A stretch of DNA of 64,000 bases from Amaurobius ferox (lineage: Eukaryota > Arthropoda > Arachnida > Araneae > Amaurobiidae), in the NCBI GenBank assembly GCA_951213105.1, contig OX578150.1, forward strand, positions 22,688,522-22,752,521, in the 5' to 3' direction. The position numbers were made by a program, and so were the translations under genes. The notes below the pieces were generated by a model that saw only the letters and a list, made by a program, of their open reading frames with translations, was not told the DNA's origin and made no database searches. Positions 1 through 11,374 of the stretch are shown piece by piece (within the stretch, counting starts at the first letter, position 1; every line of letters begins with the position of its first letter).

Positions 1-234
1 GGTAATTTTATCACAAAATTTGTATAAATTTTAAAATAAAATTCAATTAAAATTTGGAGTCTGCATAATAAACATTCCAATATTCCTTTATTGCTCCAAA
101 TTTGATCAAAATTTGGGGGAATGATAAGATAAGTATGGTAATCGGGATTTAATTGCCAGGAAATGTATCACTGTAGATAGATTGGTGGGGTCCCAAGATA
201 ACAGAACTGACTTGTGTGTGTGACTGGAGCCTGT
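1..234. other. AT-rich leader without recognised gene
   Basis: No convincing reading frame or RNA gene is visible. The stretch is AT-rich intergenic DNA running into a family B repeat fragment. Confidence 0.5.
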
Positions 235-540
235 GGATACGATGTATCACGAACGAATGGAACGTTTCGAACGAAATTTGGTACAAATATTACAACAGTG
301 AATGCTGGAACGCAACTCTTTTTAAAACGCAATCGAATGTTCTAAAGACCCTGAACTTTCGAATGAAATTTTGAAAAAAATCAGACTGTTCTATAATGTT
401 GCTTAAGTGATCATTTCTTATGTAATTTTTCACTAGAGAACGAGTGATATAAATTTAAGAATGCTAGCAAGCACTGTTCTCGAGGTATTACGAATTTTTT
501 AACTGAGTTTATTGAAAAAATTACATAAAATTAAACAAGT
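235..540 (+). repeat. Hairpin family B fragment
   Basis: This segment matches, in inverse orientation, the interior of the fuller family B copy at 34656-35608. Shared landmarks are the block on finding a wide-open 'GAACGAATGGA' site, 'AATTTGGTACAAA', 'CAATCGAATGTTC' and 'CTCGAG' near the far end. Both ends are missing, so it is a truncated copy. It has no coding capacity. The assignment rests on ordered short matches seen by eye, not on an alignment. Confidence 0.55.
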
Positions 541-689
541 ATTAACAATTGTAAAACACGCCCACTTATTATATATAACATCATGGGACAATTTTGGGAA
601 TCTAGTTCGTTCCATTTACCAGAGGAAAAGCTTTGGGTAATAGCTTTGTATTTTGACGCAGTTGTTTGCTATTTAATATCCGTACAAAT

Positions 690-1190
690 ACATGGTATAG
701 GGAAATATTGGAATCGTTGGAAAATCGCAACTTGGATTTTTAACGGATCTGCACGTTTCGAGCTGTATAGAGCGCGAAAAATTATTTTTATTTAGACTAT
801 TTGTAGCGAAAACTATTTTTCTTGCTGCGTGTGTGTTTTTCTGTCTGTGTAATGTATGCACTCTAATTCAAAACCTACACGACCAAATTTCATAAAATTT
901 TATAGAGTCATCCCGGTGATGAATAATTTTTTTTTACCATTCGGGATAAAAGAAACTGTCTTTTTTGCTAAATGATCCGGGAAATTCGCCAAAATCTAAA
1001 TTAAAAGACTAGGTTGGCTCAAATGTATCAATTAAATGCTTATTTTATACTTAATGTTTGAAGATAAAAAAAAATGTGACCAACCCCATTATTTAAAATC
1101 TAGATGGTCTAGAGATATTTTTGAATTTTTGCTACGCCGCCTTTGAAAATACTTTCAGTTACCAAATGAAAACGAATTTGAATTAAAGCG
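690..1190 (+). repeat. Hairpin family A copy, truncated
   Basis: It begins in the right half of the family's terminal hairpin (ATGGTATAGGGAAA) and runs through the diagnostic series: the ATCGCAACTTGGATTTT block, the GTGTGTG-CTGTCTG microsatellite, the 'CACTCTAA' and 'CCAAATTTCATAAAATTT' blocks, 'ACCAACCCCATTA', and ends near 'GAATTAAAGCG'. The 3' terminal CATGTGCTGCCCACATCAG block is absent because duplication copy 1 starts here. The open frame at 583-795 lies across this repeat and is not a gene. Confidence 0.75.
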
Positions 1191-1368
1191 CAAATTAGCG
1201 TAATTTGCATAGCGAATAAAATAAATAACTGTAGCTTTTAGAGCTGTTATTGGACAAAGGTGACTTAAAGGGACCAAAAAATGGAGACTTGTTAGAAATC
1301 TTAAATATATAGATACTAGTAAAAACTGAAGATATAATGTGAAAAATTAATATGAATAGCACAAAATA

Positions 1369-1377
1369 TATTTTATT
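1369..1377 (-). promoter_or_regulatory. Possible polyadenylation signal AATAAA
   Basis: On the minus strand AATAAA occurs here, a little over 90 bases past the stop of the gene. The same hexamer is kept at about 25739-25746 behind the paralogous gene, where the stop is about 210 bases away. Conservation across the duplication is weak support only, since flanking DNA was duplicated too. Confidence 0.35.
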
Positions 1378-1469
1378 GAATGCTATAATATTTCAATAGT
1401 TGCTCTGTAAAGGAAAAACAGAAAAACATTGGTTTAGGTAGACATCAATATGTTAAAAATCAAGAAATT

Positions 1470-3815
1470 CTAATGACAGTTTACATCGTGTTCTATTGAC
1501 AGTTCGGAAAGTCTCTCATTTATCAATTTATCCCAGTTCTGCTGCACCAGCTGTCGAACTTCCTCATTAGGAAAAGCGAATTCCCTAAGATATATATTGG
1601 ATGCTTCTTTGAAAGCCATCAGAATTTCTTCATCTGCTAATCCCCATCTCAAAACAGCAGCAACCCATTGTAGTATACAGTCTGATAATTCTATATTTTT
1701 CATATCTTCACTAAGCATTTCCAGATCATCAAATAAGAAACTCAAAGAGTAAGAACGAAATAAAACTTCCTTTTTAAATTTCAGTATAGCCTCTGGACTC
1801 AGTTTGAAAAACTTGATAATGATGTCAAGATCCATCGAAAGATAGTTGTCTAATAGCCGCCATTGAATATCTATGCCCGAAAAGAAAAATAATTCTTGTC
1901 TAAACTGCTCTGTAGCTTCTTCTGATGGAAAACACCAAGTGAGATATTGCTCAGCATCCTGAAGATTGAAGCAATCTAGATGATATTCACATAATTCCAT
2001 GCCATATTCCCTGCCGAACCATTTTTTAAATCGTTTTCTACCGGCTTCCGATGGAAAAGCATAAGTGAGAAATTTGTCAAGTTCTTTCCATTTTGAGTTT
2101 TTAATCAAATTAATACACACATCCCTCGAATATATTTTTGCTAATTGTGATATAGCTTTTCTTCTAGCATCTTCCGATGAACTATACCTTTTGAGTACGT
2201 TATCCAGACAATCGATGTCAATGTTGAAATCACAAAACTCTTCAGACTCAAACCTGTGATCTCTGAAACGTACTTTCAAGATAAATTTAAAAATTTCTGT
2301 CTTTGATTGAAATCCCCAGTTTAACCATGAATTCAAGAACTATCCATCACCCTCCATTAGCATCTCAAAGTATAAATTTTTTCCTGATTCAGATTTCAAA
2401 ATTTGCTTTTTAAGCATGGCAATATCATCTTCATGCAAACATTTTCTTAATATGGAGTTAAGTAGATCCCAATGTTCGCTCAGAGCCAAAGAGCAACAAA
2501 ATGATTCTCCATATTTCGATCTTAAAAATGATTGTTTCTCTTCGAGTGTTACATGTTGCCAAATATGTTCAAATATTCTTATATTTCGGAACTCAATAAT
2601 ATCCTTGCTGATCATAGCGTTTAATAAATCGGTTTTTCCACTGATAATTGTATCTGTATAATAATTATCACCAAATACATAACGCTTGAAATAATGAGGT
2701 GTTTCCTTTAATAGCTCTACCATTAAACCTCCATAATCATAATCCAAATAACCATTCCTGGAACTGCATGCATCGGAATATTTGTATGCTATGGATAATA
2801 AAAGATCTAAGTATTTTTCTTCAGGCAGAATGTTCCACAAGTCTTTAATAATAGGAAGCAAAAGATCCAAGTACGGCCATTGTAGAAAGCATGCAAGTAT
2901 ATTATAATTGACGTTTTGAAGAGCTTTCTGGAAAAATTCAAGCCTTTGTTCTGTATACATCTGCTTTAACAGAAAGCACAATATATCAAGGTAAGGTACC
3001 GGTGATGTTAACAATTTTTTTGAATACATCAAAGAATTCTCTTCAATACCATAGATTTTTGACACTGCTAACCTAGCAGCATCTAAAAGGATTTTCTGCC
3101 TTAAATCCATGTCCAATTCACTCCAACAACGGAACACAATTGATCTTGAACCTTCCCATATTCCGTAGGACACTAAAAACAAAAATGAATTCTCACTCGA
3201 AGGAATGAAGTCTTCTATTTTCCCAGCTAACTCATAAGACCACAATTGAACTAATTTAGATTTTTCATAATGAAGTAAATCTTCACGTTCATCAGTAGAA
3301 ATTTCATCCCATAAAGAATAAATAAATGAATCTAAGCTCTGCAAACATGCTATTTTAAAACGTTGGCAAACTGGGATTCTTTGGTCTTGGACTAAGCGTT
3401 TTGCAATTTTATTTTCATCCAATTTCATTTCTGCTGTCCAATCTGAAATAGTTAAAAAACTGTCAGCGGAAAGTGGAGAACGTCGAAACATGACATGTTG
3501 CATGTTCCACGAATACAACTGCAAGGCTATTGAACGAATTCGAACAATCAATCGGTTCTTTAGTAACGGTGGAAGAGAAAAATGTTTGCACATCCTACTT
3601 GATAGATCTTCAATAGATTTGTCCCAATGATTTTTTTCAATATTATATTCATGAATTTGTAACTGTTCCGTCTGCAATATGATAAGCTTTTTTAGTTCAA
3701 TATGTTGACATAAATAAATGGCTAACTTCGTAATTGCTTGCTCTTGGAGAGAGGGCGGGCCCTTTACATAGCCTTCTATCAACTTCTCAGACATATCCAT
3801 CTTGCTTGAACTCAT
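1470..3815 (-). pseudogene. Solenoid-like protein paralogue, one in-frame stop
   Basis: This is the paralogue of the 780-residue gene at 25954-28296. It begins with the same start (MSSSKMD) and ends with the same C-terminal block. The frame is continuous, and the only lesion is TAG at 2337-2339 (codon 492), where the other copy has GAG: the intact copy reads GDEEFLNS and this one GDG-stop-FLNS. The 491-residue N-terminal part and the 287 codons after the stop are otherwise undamaged, with no frameshift. By eye about 86% of the first 85 residues match the paralogue. Two readings remain: a young pseudogene, or a functional truncated protein. A sequencing error could also explain one substitution. 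The product's function is unknown. Confidence 0.8.
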
Positions 3816-4199
3816 TCTGAGTTAGTCTGTCTTGTTCCTGTAGTAAATTATTATATATTTAAATTCTTCGTAAAATTGGTCAAGAGTTCCTCGGATTAAC
3901 GACCTGTAAAATTAGTGAGAGATCATTAGATAATTGTGCGATAATAGAAAATCATAATATTTGTACAAAAGCTAAATACATGATACATTTTTACATTCTC
4001 ATATTGTTTTATAGAAGACGTATTGCTTTCAAACAATTTTCAAGTTCAAGCCATTTGTGAATAAGCATGTATTAAGACAACCCTAATCCATTTTGCTTAC
4101 TTTGCGAAGATGCCCATTTGTGATTGTGAATGTCTGTGAGATACGATAACTTAGGAACAAATGCTCAAGAACAACTGCTCTAAAGCATTATGTGTAGAT

Positions 4200-4830
4200 G
4201 CGCTTCGAAAATAAAAGAGCCCCTTTGGGTTATTCTACAACTGTTTATAGTACACATTTAAAACTATCATTTGATAGGATTATTCTGCATATAAATTTTT
4301 ATAAAGTTCCTTCCGTTATCTCCAAAGATATTGCGGTTTAAAATTGAGATAATTCGGGACCATCTATATATATTAAACTAAACGTTGAAGAGCTAAGCTC
4401 GTCTTAAAATAGTGACAGCTACCAAAACCCACCGTCCATTAAAATTTATATTTTACCCCCAGCCAATATTTATAGTATAAACATCATTTGATTGTAAATA
4501 ATTAAAAATAGAAGAGATAGTTTCTTTTTTTATAGTACACCAATTTATTATTTGTATATAACTTAAATATGTGAAATTATATGATTACAACTGTAAAAGA
4601 CAATTACATTTCAAATTCGGAATTTCTAGTTGCTTCAATTCTTAAGTTATTACAAGTATATTCTCATAGCAAAGTCAGGGCAGACTATGTCAGTAAGGAT
4701 AAAAAAAAAATAAAAATAAAAATAACAAAAAACAATACATCTCAAAAGACGACGATAGACTAAATTTAGATTTTTTAGGTACCCCGATTCTCGGCTTATT
4801 TTCTCAAAACAAGCACATTCTAATAGCGAG
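4200..4830. other. 5' flank of the duplicated gene
   Basis: Non-coding AT-rich DNA, collinear with 28740-29440 in the other duplication copy. Several landmarks repeat in both, for example the 'AAAACCCACCGTCCATTAAAA' region and the 'CAAAGTCAGGGCAG' block. No reading frame of note; it leads into the Gypsy fossil. Confidence 0.5.
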
Positions 4831-4839
4831 TCCACGGTA

Positions 4840-5780
4840 GGCTTTCCCGATAATGTTCAAAAGTCGAAGAAATGTTACTAAAAGACGGAGAAGACGAGAT
4901 GAGAAAAGCGATGACAGCCGTACAAGAAGTGATGAAAACGACACCAAAGCCGTGGAAGGAGACATTACGGAAATGATAGCGATATAAGCCGAATTGAAGG
5001 AAGAAATTAAATCTCAGATGAAAGCAGAAATAGAAGCTATGCAAAGAAATGAAATCCGGACAAGAATAGTTCGACATAAGAGCAGTACAAGAGGATATCC
5101 ATCAGAAATCCGTTGACATGAATGACATTGTTAAGAAGACTAAAAAAAGGCAAATGGCTGTGGAGCGTAAATCAGAGGTCACTAATCCAGATTTTTATAA
5201 TCTTACATCATGTAAAGTAAACTCATCTACGTGTGACGGGTAAAGCATCTGGGTGAATATTCGGGCGCAGTTCGACATTATTCCAAAGGCGAACGAAAGG
5301 GATGAAAGACAAAATTCTACAACTCACTTCATCCTTTCCAAGTCCTGCAGCTGATATTTTACAGACGCTCCTGACGGAGAAAACTTCTGAACTGCGTAGG
5401 CCTGGAAATCCTCTATGGAGATAATAATTTTAAAGAAATCAGCACAGTCGACTTACAGTCTCGCCTCCAAAATATGGAGAATGTCTAAAGGAGCTAGCGT
5501 CGGGTATAAAGACTTATTTTGCAGACTTCCCTATGGATGCTAGTAAAGTCATGCAACCCAAAGTTTTATAGATGTTATTCGTCACCCAGAAATTCAGCAT
5601 GCCGTTGCAAGGCTCTGAGGTTTGCACTGTCCCAAGTCAGCAAATTTGAAATCTCTCGGTAGGAATCTTGCGGGCTTCAATGATCTATTGTACTTGGATC
5701 GGCTAGAGATAGTACCTCAGAATGAGTACCATGAAGAAAATAAAGGACATTCTGCAAAGGCAAAGTAACGATAAATTTGA
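4840..5780 (+). pseudogene. Gypsy-type LTR retrotransposon fossil, gag part
   Basis: Scattered frames resemble gag of arthropod Gypsy elements. There is a charged coiled-coil-like piece (AELKEEIKSQMKAEIEAM, about 4987-5040), then QFDIIPKANE near 5270, and FIDVIRHPEIQHAVARL near 5569, all separated by stops and frame changes. The first 100 bases (LKDGEDEM block) are also present at 29476 in the other duplication copy. The insertion therefore predates the duplication and the two copies later lost different internal parts. No LTR could be delimited. It is clearly non-functional. Confidence 0.65.
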
Positions 5781-5814
5781 GTGATTAACAGACTCGTTCG
5801 CAAAAGAGCTAATG

Positions 5815-5872
5815 TGCTGAAGTCCCCAGACCGTGCGCCTCACATAGTGGGTTTAGAGCAGCTATCTGCATA
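5815..5872 (-). repeat. Distant relative of the micro-retroposon family
   Basis: This stretch shares an ordered set of blocks with the small insertions at 46099-46156 and 47115-47158: TG(T/C)TGAAG, CCCAGACCGT and TTAGAGCAGCTAT. It is more diverged in the middle and has no obvious target-site duplication. It sits next to a strong hairpin (5875-5916). If related, it may show more of the parent sequence. Chance similarity is not excluded. Confidence 0.4.
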
Positions 5873-5874
5873 TT

Positions 5875-5916
5875 CGGGAAACGATACCTCCTACTCTCAG
5901 GAGGTATCCTTTCCCG
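5875..5916. repeat. 17-bp stem hairpin
   Basis: The left arm CGGGAAACGATACCTCC and the right arm GGAGGTATCCTTTCCCG pair over 17 positions with one mismatch, around the 8-base loop TACTCTCA. It lies just outside the micro-retroposon-like block. It could be an RNA hairpin, a terminator-like structure of an old element, or the scar of a small foldback. Confidence 0.7.
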
Positions 5917-5919
5917 ACC

Positions 5920-6995
5920 AAAATATTTTTACTAGAGAAGGAGGATTTACAAAGATGAACATTTTTAGAACATATGAGACGGTCGACATGAGCTATGCTC
6001 CAATTGTTTTGTTATAAAGAAAAAATTGAGTATTAATATGATTTACTCTATTGATAGATAGTTATTAGATATTTAAAGTTTGGTTATCAGAATAAGATAA
6101 GATCCAACCCGATATCCAAATTTAAAAATTAAATATTGTAATATAAACGAGGTAATTTTTAAAATTAGATAATATTCAGCGTAGTTTCATCTCACTGCTT
6201 TAAATCAAACCATCACTATTACAAAGATATCACTATTACAAATATTATATTCTGTATAAAATTCAATAAAATATAGCATTCTGTGGCTTTTGGGTATTTT
6301 AATCGAAAAAGCGAAAGTCAATAGTGTTAGAATTTAGTTCCTAATATTATCAATCAAAATGTATTTTTTAAATTTGATAATATTACTTGAATTGACAAAC
6401 GCTACAGAGCCATTGATTTTCGGGGTGAATGGGATAGGAAAATACATATCAATTTTTCGAAAAGTCTGACAAACGTTATAAAAAAATTTAAAAAATTACA
6501 TAAGTAGATATTTTATGAAAATGTTCATCTGACTGTTAATACCATTATTTATATAACTTCATCACGCTCCGTTTTCAAGATATTTCGCATTTTTGATCTG
6601 AAATGCAAAAAATCATAAAAAATTACGTATACTCAAGAGCTGTTCTTCAAGGATTTTTCACTTTTCCATATGCATCGATATATCAAACAAATTGAGCAAA
6701 TCAAAATATTTTTAGTGTAGAACCAATAATCGTCAGAGATCAAATAATTTTCTTGGGGCTCTGCCTAGGGACCCTGTCTTAAACGTTTTCACTTCAAAAT
6801 TAAAAAAAATTTATAATCCATATACTGGATAATTCATTTTGATACATCTATTTATTGGGCAATAAAATATACGTTTTTAAGGTATTGCACATTTTTTATT
6901 TTAAATTGATTTTTTTGTTAACTGTATATATTACTCATTATTATTAAAAGAGTAAATGATTTGTCAGCACTTTTAACCAGGAATGATTGGACGAC
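5920..6995. other. Distal flank of duplication copy 1
   Basis: Collinear with about 31690-32755. Shared landmarks include 'GAGCTAT.CTCCAATT', 'CATTGATTTTCGGGGTGAAT' and 'AGTAAATGATTTG'. No gene or RNA seen. Confidence 0.5.
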
Positions 6996-7149
6996 AGACC
7001 AGATGTGAGTAGCACATGCATTTCCCTACAAATTAATTTTATTTTTTATTTCACGTTGTATTAAATCGCCTTAAATTGTAGAAAATGACATAGATACGTT
7101 TCTGGTATTACTTACAATTTGCAGTTCTAATACATGCTTGTTTCATTTG

Positions 7150-8060
7150 GAAACTTAATGCAATTTCAATACTTCAGCTCTTCAAAATTAAAAAAAATAA
7201 ATAAATAAAACAAAATATATCGAGAAATTCATTCTACAATAACGGGATTAGTCTCATTCGCTGTGATGTTATAAAACTACCTGAAGAACAAGTAATTACT
7301 ATATTTCAGCTATTTTAGTCTTTTATTTCTCATTTTCACAAACTTTGCGGGCCATTTCACATACAAAAGGGCGGCTATCTTTTCCGAATCATACCAAAAT
7401 CTAATGAAAATCAAAATAAACCTAAAAAGACGTAGGTACTATATTTTAAGAAATTTCATCCGTTCCCCAATTTAAAAATAATACTAAATATCCCGAGAAT
7501 GGTCAATCTAAGAGTAATGGGGATGATCTTATTCTTCCGTAGTTAAAAATTGCTTATAAAACATGCATTTAATCGACAGATTTGTAGTATTTTATTTTAT
7601 ATCTAATATTTTTGAGGACCATTTAGCAAAAAAAATCGAATTTTTTTTTCGAATAGTACCAAAATCTAATCATTCCCACGATAACCCACAAGCAACCTAT
7701 CTACCATAATTTGTGGAATTTAATTTATTAGTTTTTCAGCTAAAGTGAAGACCAGCTGGCCATTTCGCAAAAAGAAAAAAAAAAAAAAGTTTGGAATTAT
7801 AATTATCTAATGAGCACTAGGGTCTCCCACAAGTGGCATGTCTATAAAATTTTATGAAATTTGGTCAGATTGTTGCTGAGTTAGAGTCGATACATACATT
7901 GCACAGGCAAACACACAACAAAAAATAGTTTTTCGTGTTCTGGGGGTCCCAAAACGTGTAGATCCGTCGGAAACTCGACTTGCGATTTTCGACATGATTT
8001 CAATACTTTCCGTACACATTATCATGTTATGCAGGGAAAGTCATATATACATTTGTAAGG
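7150..8060 (-). repeat. Hairpin family A, decayed copies in array
   Basis: Two degraded minus-orientation family A copies lie here. Landmarks in inverse order are 'TATCCCGAGAATGGTC' at 7490, 'GGACCATTTAGCAAAA' at 7617 and the terminal hairpin with 'ATTATCATGTTATGCAGGGAAAG' parts at 8011-8042. They begin a run of same-orientation copies extending to 11684. No coding capacity. Confidence 0.6.
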
Positions 8061-8140
8061 AAATATTATAAAAGAGAAATGTAATTGTACCAATTAGTTC
8101 CATGTACGAAATGAGCGGTTTTTGGAATAAGAAAAGAAAA

Positions 8141-8828
8141 ATCTGGAGTGGACAGCATATGACTTTCACTACAGGCTCAAATTCGTGTTTTCTATATTTT
8201 TTTAATAATGCATTAAAATGAGATTAATTCCACAAAATAACACGCATAATTATTTGAAAGTATACTAAATTTGTACTTTTTATTCAATTTTCTTGTTGTA
8301 ATTAGGCGTATGTTCAAAACCGTAGTTGAAATGCATAAAAAACTGTTGCAAATATGGGAATAAACTAAAATACCTCGAGAATAGCTAGTCCTATAGTAAT
8401 GGGGTGGGTCTTATTGTTTTCATCGTCAAAAATCACGTATAAAACAAACATCTAATTGATACATCTGAACATACGCAGTCTTTAACTTTAGATGTCGACG
8501 ATTTTTGCGGACGATTTCTCAAAAAAAGAAATGTTTTTCTTTTCTTTTTTTCCCCCGAAATCATACCAAAATCTACTCAGCATCAAAGTGACATCCAAGT
8601 GCCTTATCTATAAAATTTTATGACATTTGGTAAATTAATATTTGAGGTAGAGTGGATACAAATATTGAACAGACAGACACACACACACGCACAGACATCA
8701 CACAAAAAATGGTTTTTTCGCGTTCTAGAGATCTCAAAACTTGGTAGATCAGTCGAAGACTAAAGTTGCGATTTTCGACATGATTCCAATACTTTCCCTA
8801 TACGTTACCATGCATTGCAGGGATAGTA
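8141..8828 (-). repeat. Hairpin family A copy
   Basis: It starts with the terminal block around GGACAGCATATGACTTTC, passes 'CTCGAGAATAGCTAGTCCTA', and ends in the half-hairpin CTATACGTTACCATGCATT. The next copy begins directly behind it in the same orientation. Its uninterrupted sequence at about 8488-8512 (GATGTCGACGATTTTTGCGG) serves as the empty site for the hAT-like insertion found in the neighbour. Confidence 0.75.
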
Positions 8829-9184
8829 AAAATGTGATGTGGGCAGCACATGACTTTCTTTGCAGACTCATATTCCCATTCTCTTTATTTTTTCAATAGT
8901 TTATTATATTGAGTTTAATTGCACAAAATTACAGCTATAATTATTTTAAATTACACTGAATTTGCACTTTTAATTGAATTTTCTTTTTCCTTTGGTAACT
9001 GAACTTTCAAATGTGACGTAGCGAAAATGCAAGAAAAAAAAAAGGGGGCCTCTAAAATATCTCGAGAACGGCTAGACCTAGTGTATTGTGGTTGGTTTTA
9101 TTCTTTTTATTGTTAAACATTACATACAAAAAAAGCATTTAATTGAAACATTTGATCATACTTAGCATTTTATTTTGGATTTCG
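8829..9184 (-). repeat. Hairpin family A copy, first part (split)
   Basis: It opens with GATGTGGGCAGCACATGAC, the family's 3' terminus read on this strand, and stops abruptly at GATTTCG, where the hAT-like element is inserted. The sequence resumes at 11375 with the same GATTTCG. Confidence 0.8.
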
Positions 9185-9701
9185 TAGTTGCACCGAATAC
9201 CATCTTTTGCCGAATACCGAATATTCTGTTAAATTTTTTTAAAGGTAATATTTCTATTTTATGCCAATTTAAAATAGAAAATGTTTCTATTTTGTGCCTT
9301 TCTTAAATACATTTACATTTCACATCCTAAATTTATTTGTATTTACATTAAGTATAATTATTAATTTAAAATAAATAAAAAATAAAATAAAACATTCCAA
9401 AAGCAAATTAATATAGTAAATGGCTACTTAATTTAGTTTATGTTTATCTGCATAAATGGATAATTGATAGTTAATTTCAGATATGTGATAATCATGGCTT
9501 CATTTTATGTAATAGAGAATCTTGCATTTACCTTACATACAAATACAAACCCAAGTTGCTTAAAATATCATTACAAGTTAGAATTACAATTTATTCAAGT
9601 GAATTTTTGCTATCTTAGTCTCTTTTGTAATATAACTGATAAATAATTTTATCAAAATTGAAACTGAGCAGTCAAATTCAAACATTGCCAAATCATTTTT
9701 A

Positions 9702-10601
9702 CTTTCCCTGCAATACATGGTAGTGTATAGGTAAAGTATTGGAATCATGTCGAAAATCGCAACTCGAATTTTCGACGGATCTACACGTTTCAAGACCTCT
9801 AGAATACGAAAAAACTATTTTTAGCGTGACGTTTGTGTGTGTGTCTGTCTGTCTGTCTGTGCAGATTTTGTATCCACTCTAACTAAAAAACTAATGGACC
9901 AAATTTCACAAAATTTGGTAGGTAAGTTACTTGTGAATTATTCTGGTACTGATTAGTGTTGGGTACGATTCGAGATAAAAGTACCCGTCTTTTTTTGCGA
10001 AATGGCCCGCAAAAGCTTGTATCCACTCTAACTGAAAAACTAATGGACCGAATTTCACAAAATTCGGTAGATGAGTCACTTGTGGGTTACCCTGGTGCTG
10101 ATTAGATTTTGGTGCGATTCGGAAAAAAATGACCTGCCTTTTTTTGCAAAATGGCTCGCAACAGCTTGTATCCACTCTAGTTTAAAAACTAATGGACCGA
10201 ATTTCACAAAATTCGGTAGATGAGTCACATATAGGTTACCCTGGTGCTGATTAGATTTTGGTACGATTCAGAAAAAAATAACCTGCCTTTTTCTGCAGAA
10301 TGGCCCTAAAAAATTGTCAAAATCTAAACTAAAAAGCTACGTATGCTCAAAAATATCCATTAAATGCTTGTTTAATACGTCATTTTTAACGAAGTAAGAA
10401 TAAGTCCAACCCCATTACACTAGGACTAGCCGTTCTCGATGTATATATATTTTGTCGTATTTTCTCCACGCCACCTTTGAAAACAAGTCCAGTTATCAAA
10501 TGAGAACGAAAATTGAATAAAAAGTGAATTAAATTTAATTGAAAAAAAGAGAACGTGGATATAAGTCTGCAGGGAAAGTCATGTGCTGCCCACATCAGAT
10601 T
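9702..10601 (+). repeat. Hairpin family A copy, nearly full length
   Basis: It runs from the terminal hairpin CTTTCCCTGCAATACATGG... at 9702-9736 to CATGTGCTGCCCACATCAG at 10580-10600. Inside are a GTGTGT/CTGTCTG microsatellite and three tandem units of about 146 bp, each with 'TATCCACTCTA', 'CTAATGGACCGAATTTCACA' and 'GGCCCGCAA'-type blocks (from about 9866, 10016 and 10166). No protein is encoded. This is one of the two best reference copies in the window. Confidence 0.85.
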
Positions 10602-11340
10602 TTTCTTTTTTAAAGTGCAAAGGATACTTTGCTAGAATGTCTAGCCATTCTTTGTTAAGTTGTTGTCACACCTGGTCTAGCAAACTGCAGCAGAGAAGAT
10701 ACTAATAGATAACTAAACAGTTACAGACAGGTGTACCCACCCTGTGACAAAAGACTCAACAAAGTAATCTTCTCTTCAGAAATCATAAAAGAAATTAGAA
10801 GAGTTGATTACAATGGGGCCACACACAGAGAAATTCTTTGGTTATCTTATTTGACACATTTTGATAGATACAAAGGAACACCTATGGCGCCCTCAGTATC
10901 TTCTCTATCTCTACCGAAATTAAAATACTGCAAAATTGAATATTCATCCAAGTGTTATTTTTTATATATTAATCACCTTCACCCTTTTTTAATATTGGTG
11001 AAATAATAATTGATTTTTTTTAGCTGGATATTTTATAAAAAATTAACCGTTATATTTTTGAGCACGTAATATTATGAGTTTCATTTTCTGGTTACTGCTT
11101 CATATTTAAACGAGTTAGTAAGTTTAAGGTGTGATAAGATTTAAGAAAAATTAAAAAAAAAAAATTTAATACCAGAGTGTTTTCTTTTACATTAAAATTA
11201 TTTTAAATGCGATAATATCGGTAAGTAACAATTTGAATTAATTGTATACTATGATACTATAACTTTTATTCATTGTATAAAAATTGTGCTTTACCAATTG
11301 TAGAATATTTTAAATTTTTATTACTATTCGGATCGGCCGA
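10602..11340. other. Interior of the hAT-like insertion
   Basis: AT-rich sequence between the family A copy and the right terminus. The 91-codon frame at 10731-11006 has no recognisable domain and I do not call it a gene. Confidence 0.4.
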
Positions 11341-11374
11341 ACCGAATACCAATCAAATATTCGGTGCAACCCTA

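Larger units (their letters stand above)
1191..6995. repeat. Segmental duplication, copy 1
   Basis: From the GCAAATTAGCGTAATTTG block at 1190 to about 6995 the sequence is collinear with 25558-32755. It contains the minus-strand solenoid-protein gene, its 5' flank, a Gypsy fossil and about 1 kb of distal flank ending at 'GAATGATTGGACGACA'. The copies differ by many substitutions and by large indels inside the Gypsy fossil. Copy 1 is about 1.4 kb shorter because its Gypsy part lacks pol. Divergence of roughly one residue in eight within the gene suggests an old event. Confidence 0.85.
9185..11374. mobile_element. hAT-like non-autonomous insertion
   Basis: The ends are inverted: TAGTTGCACCGAATA on the left and, read inward from the right, TAGGGTTGCACCGAATA. 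The flanks are GATTTCG at 9178-9184 and 11375-11381, and the uninterrupted paralogous site is at about 8488. TIR sequence and a 7-8 bp duplication fit hAT superfamily elements. It is 2190 bp long and encodes no recognisable transposase. About 900 bp of it is a plus-orientation family A copy, so it was itself invaded or captured that sequence. The superfamily call is an inference from the termini. Confidence 0.75.
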
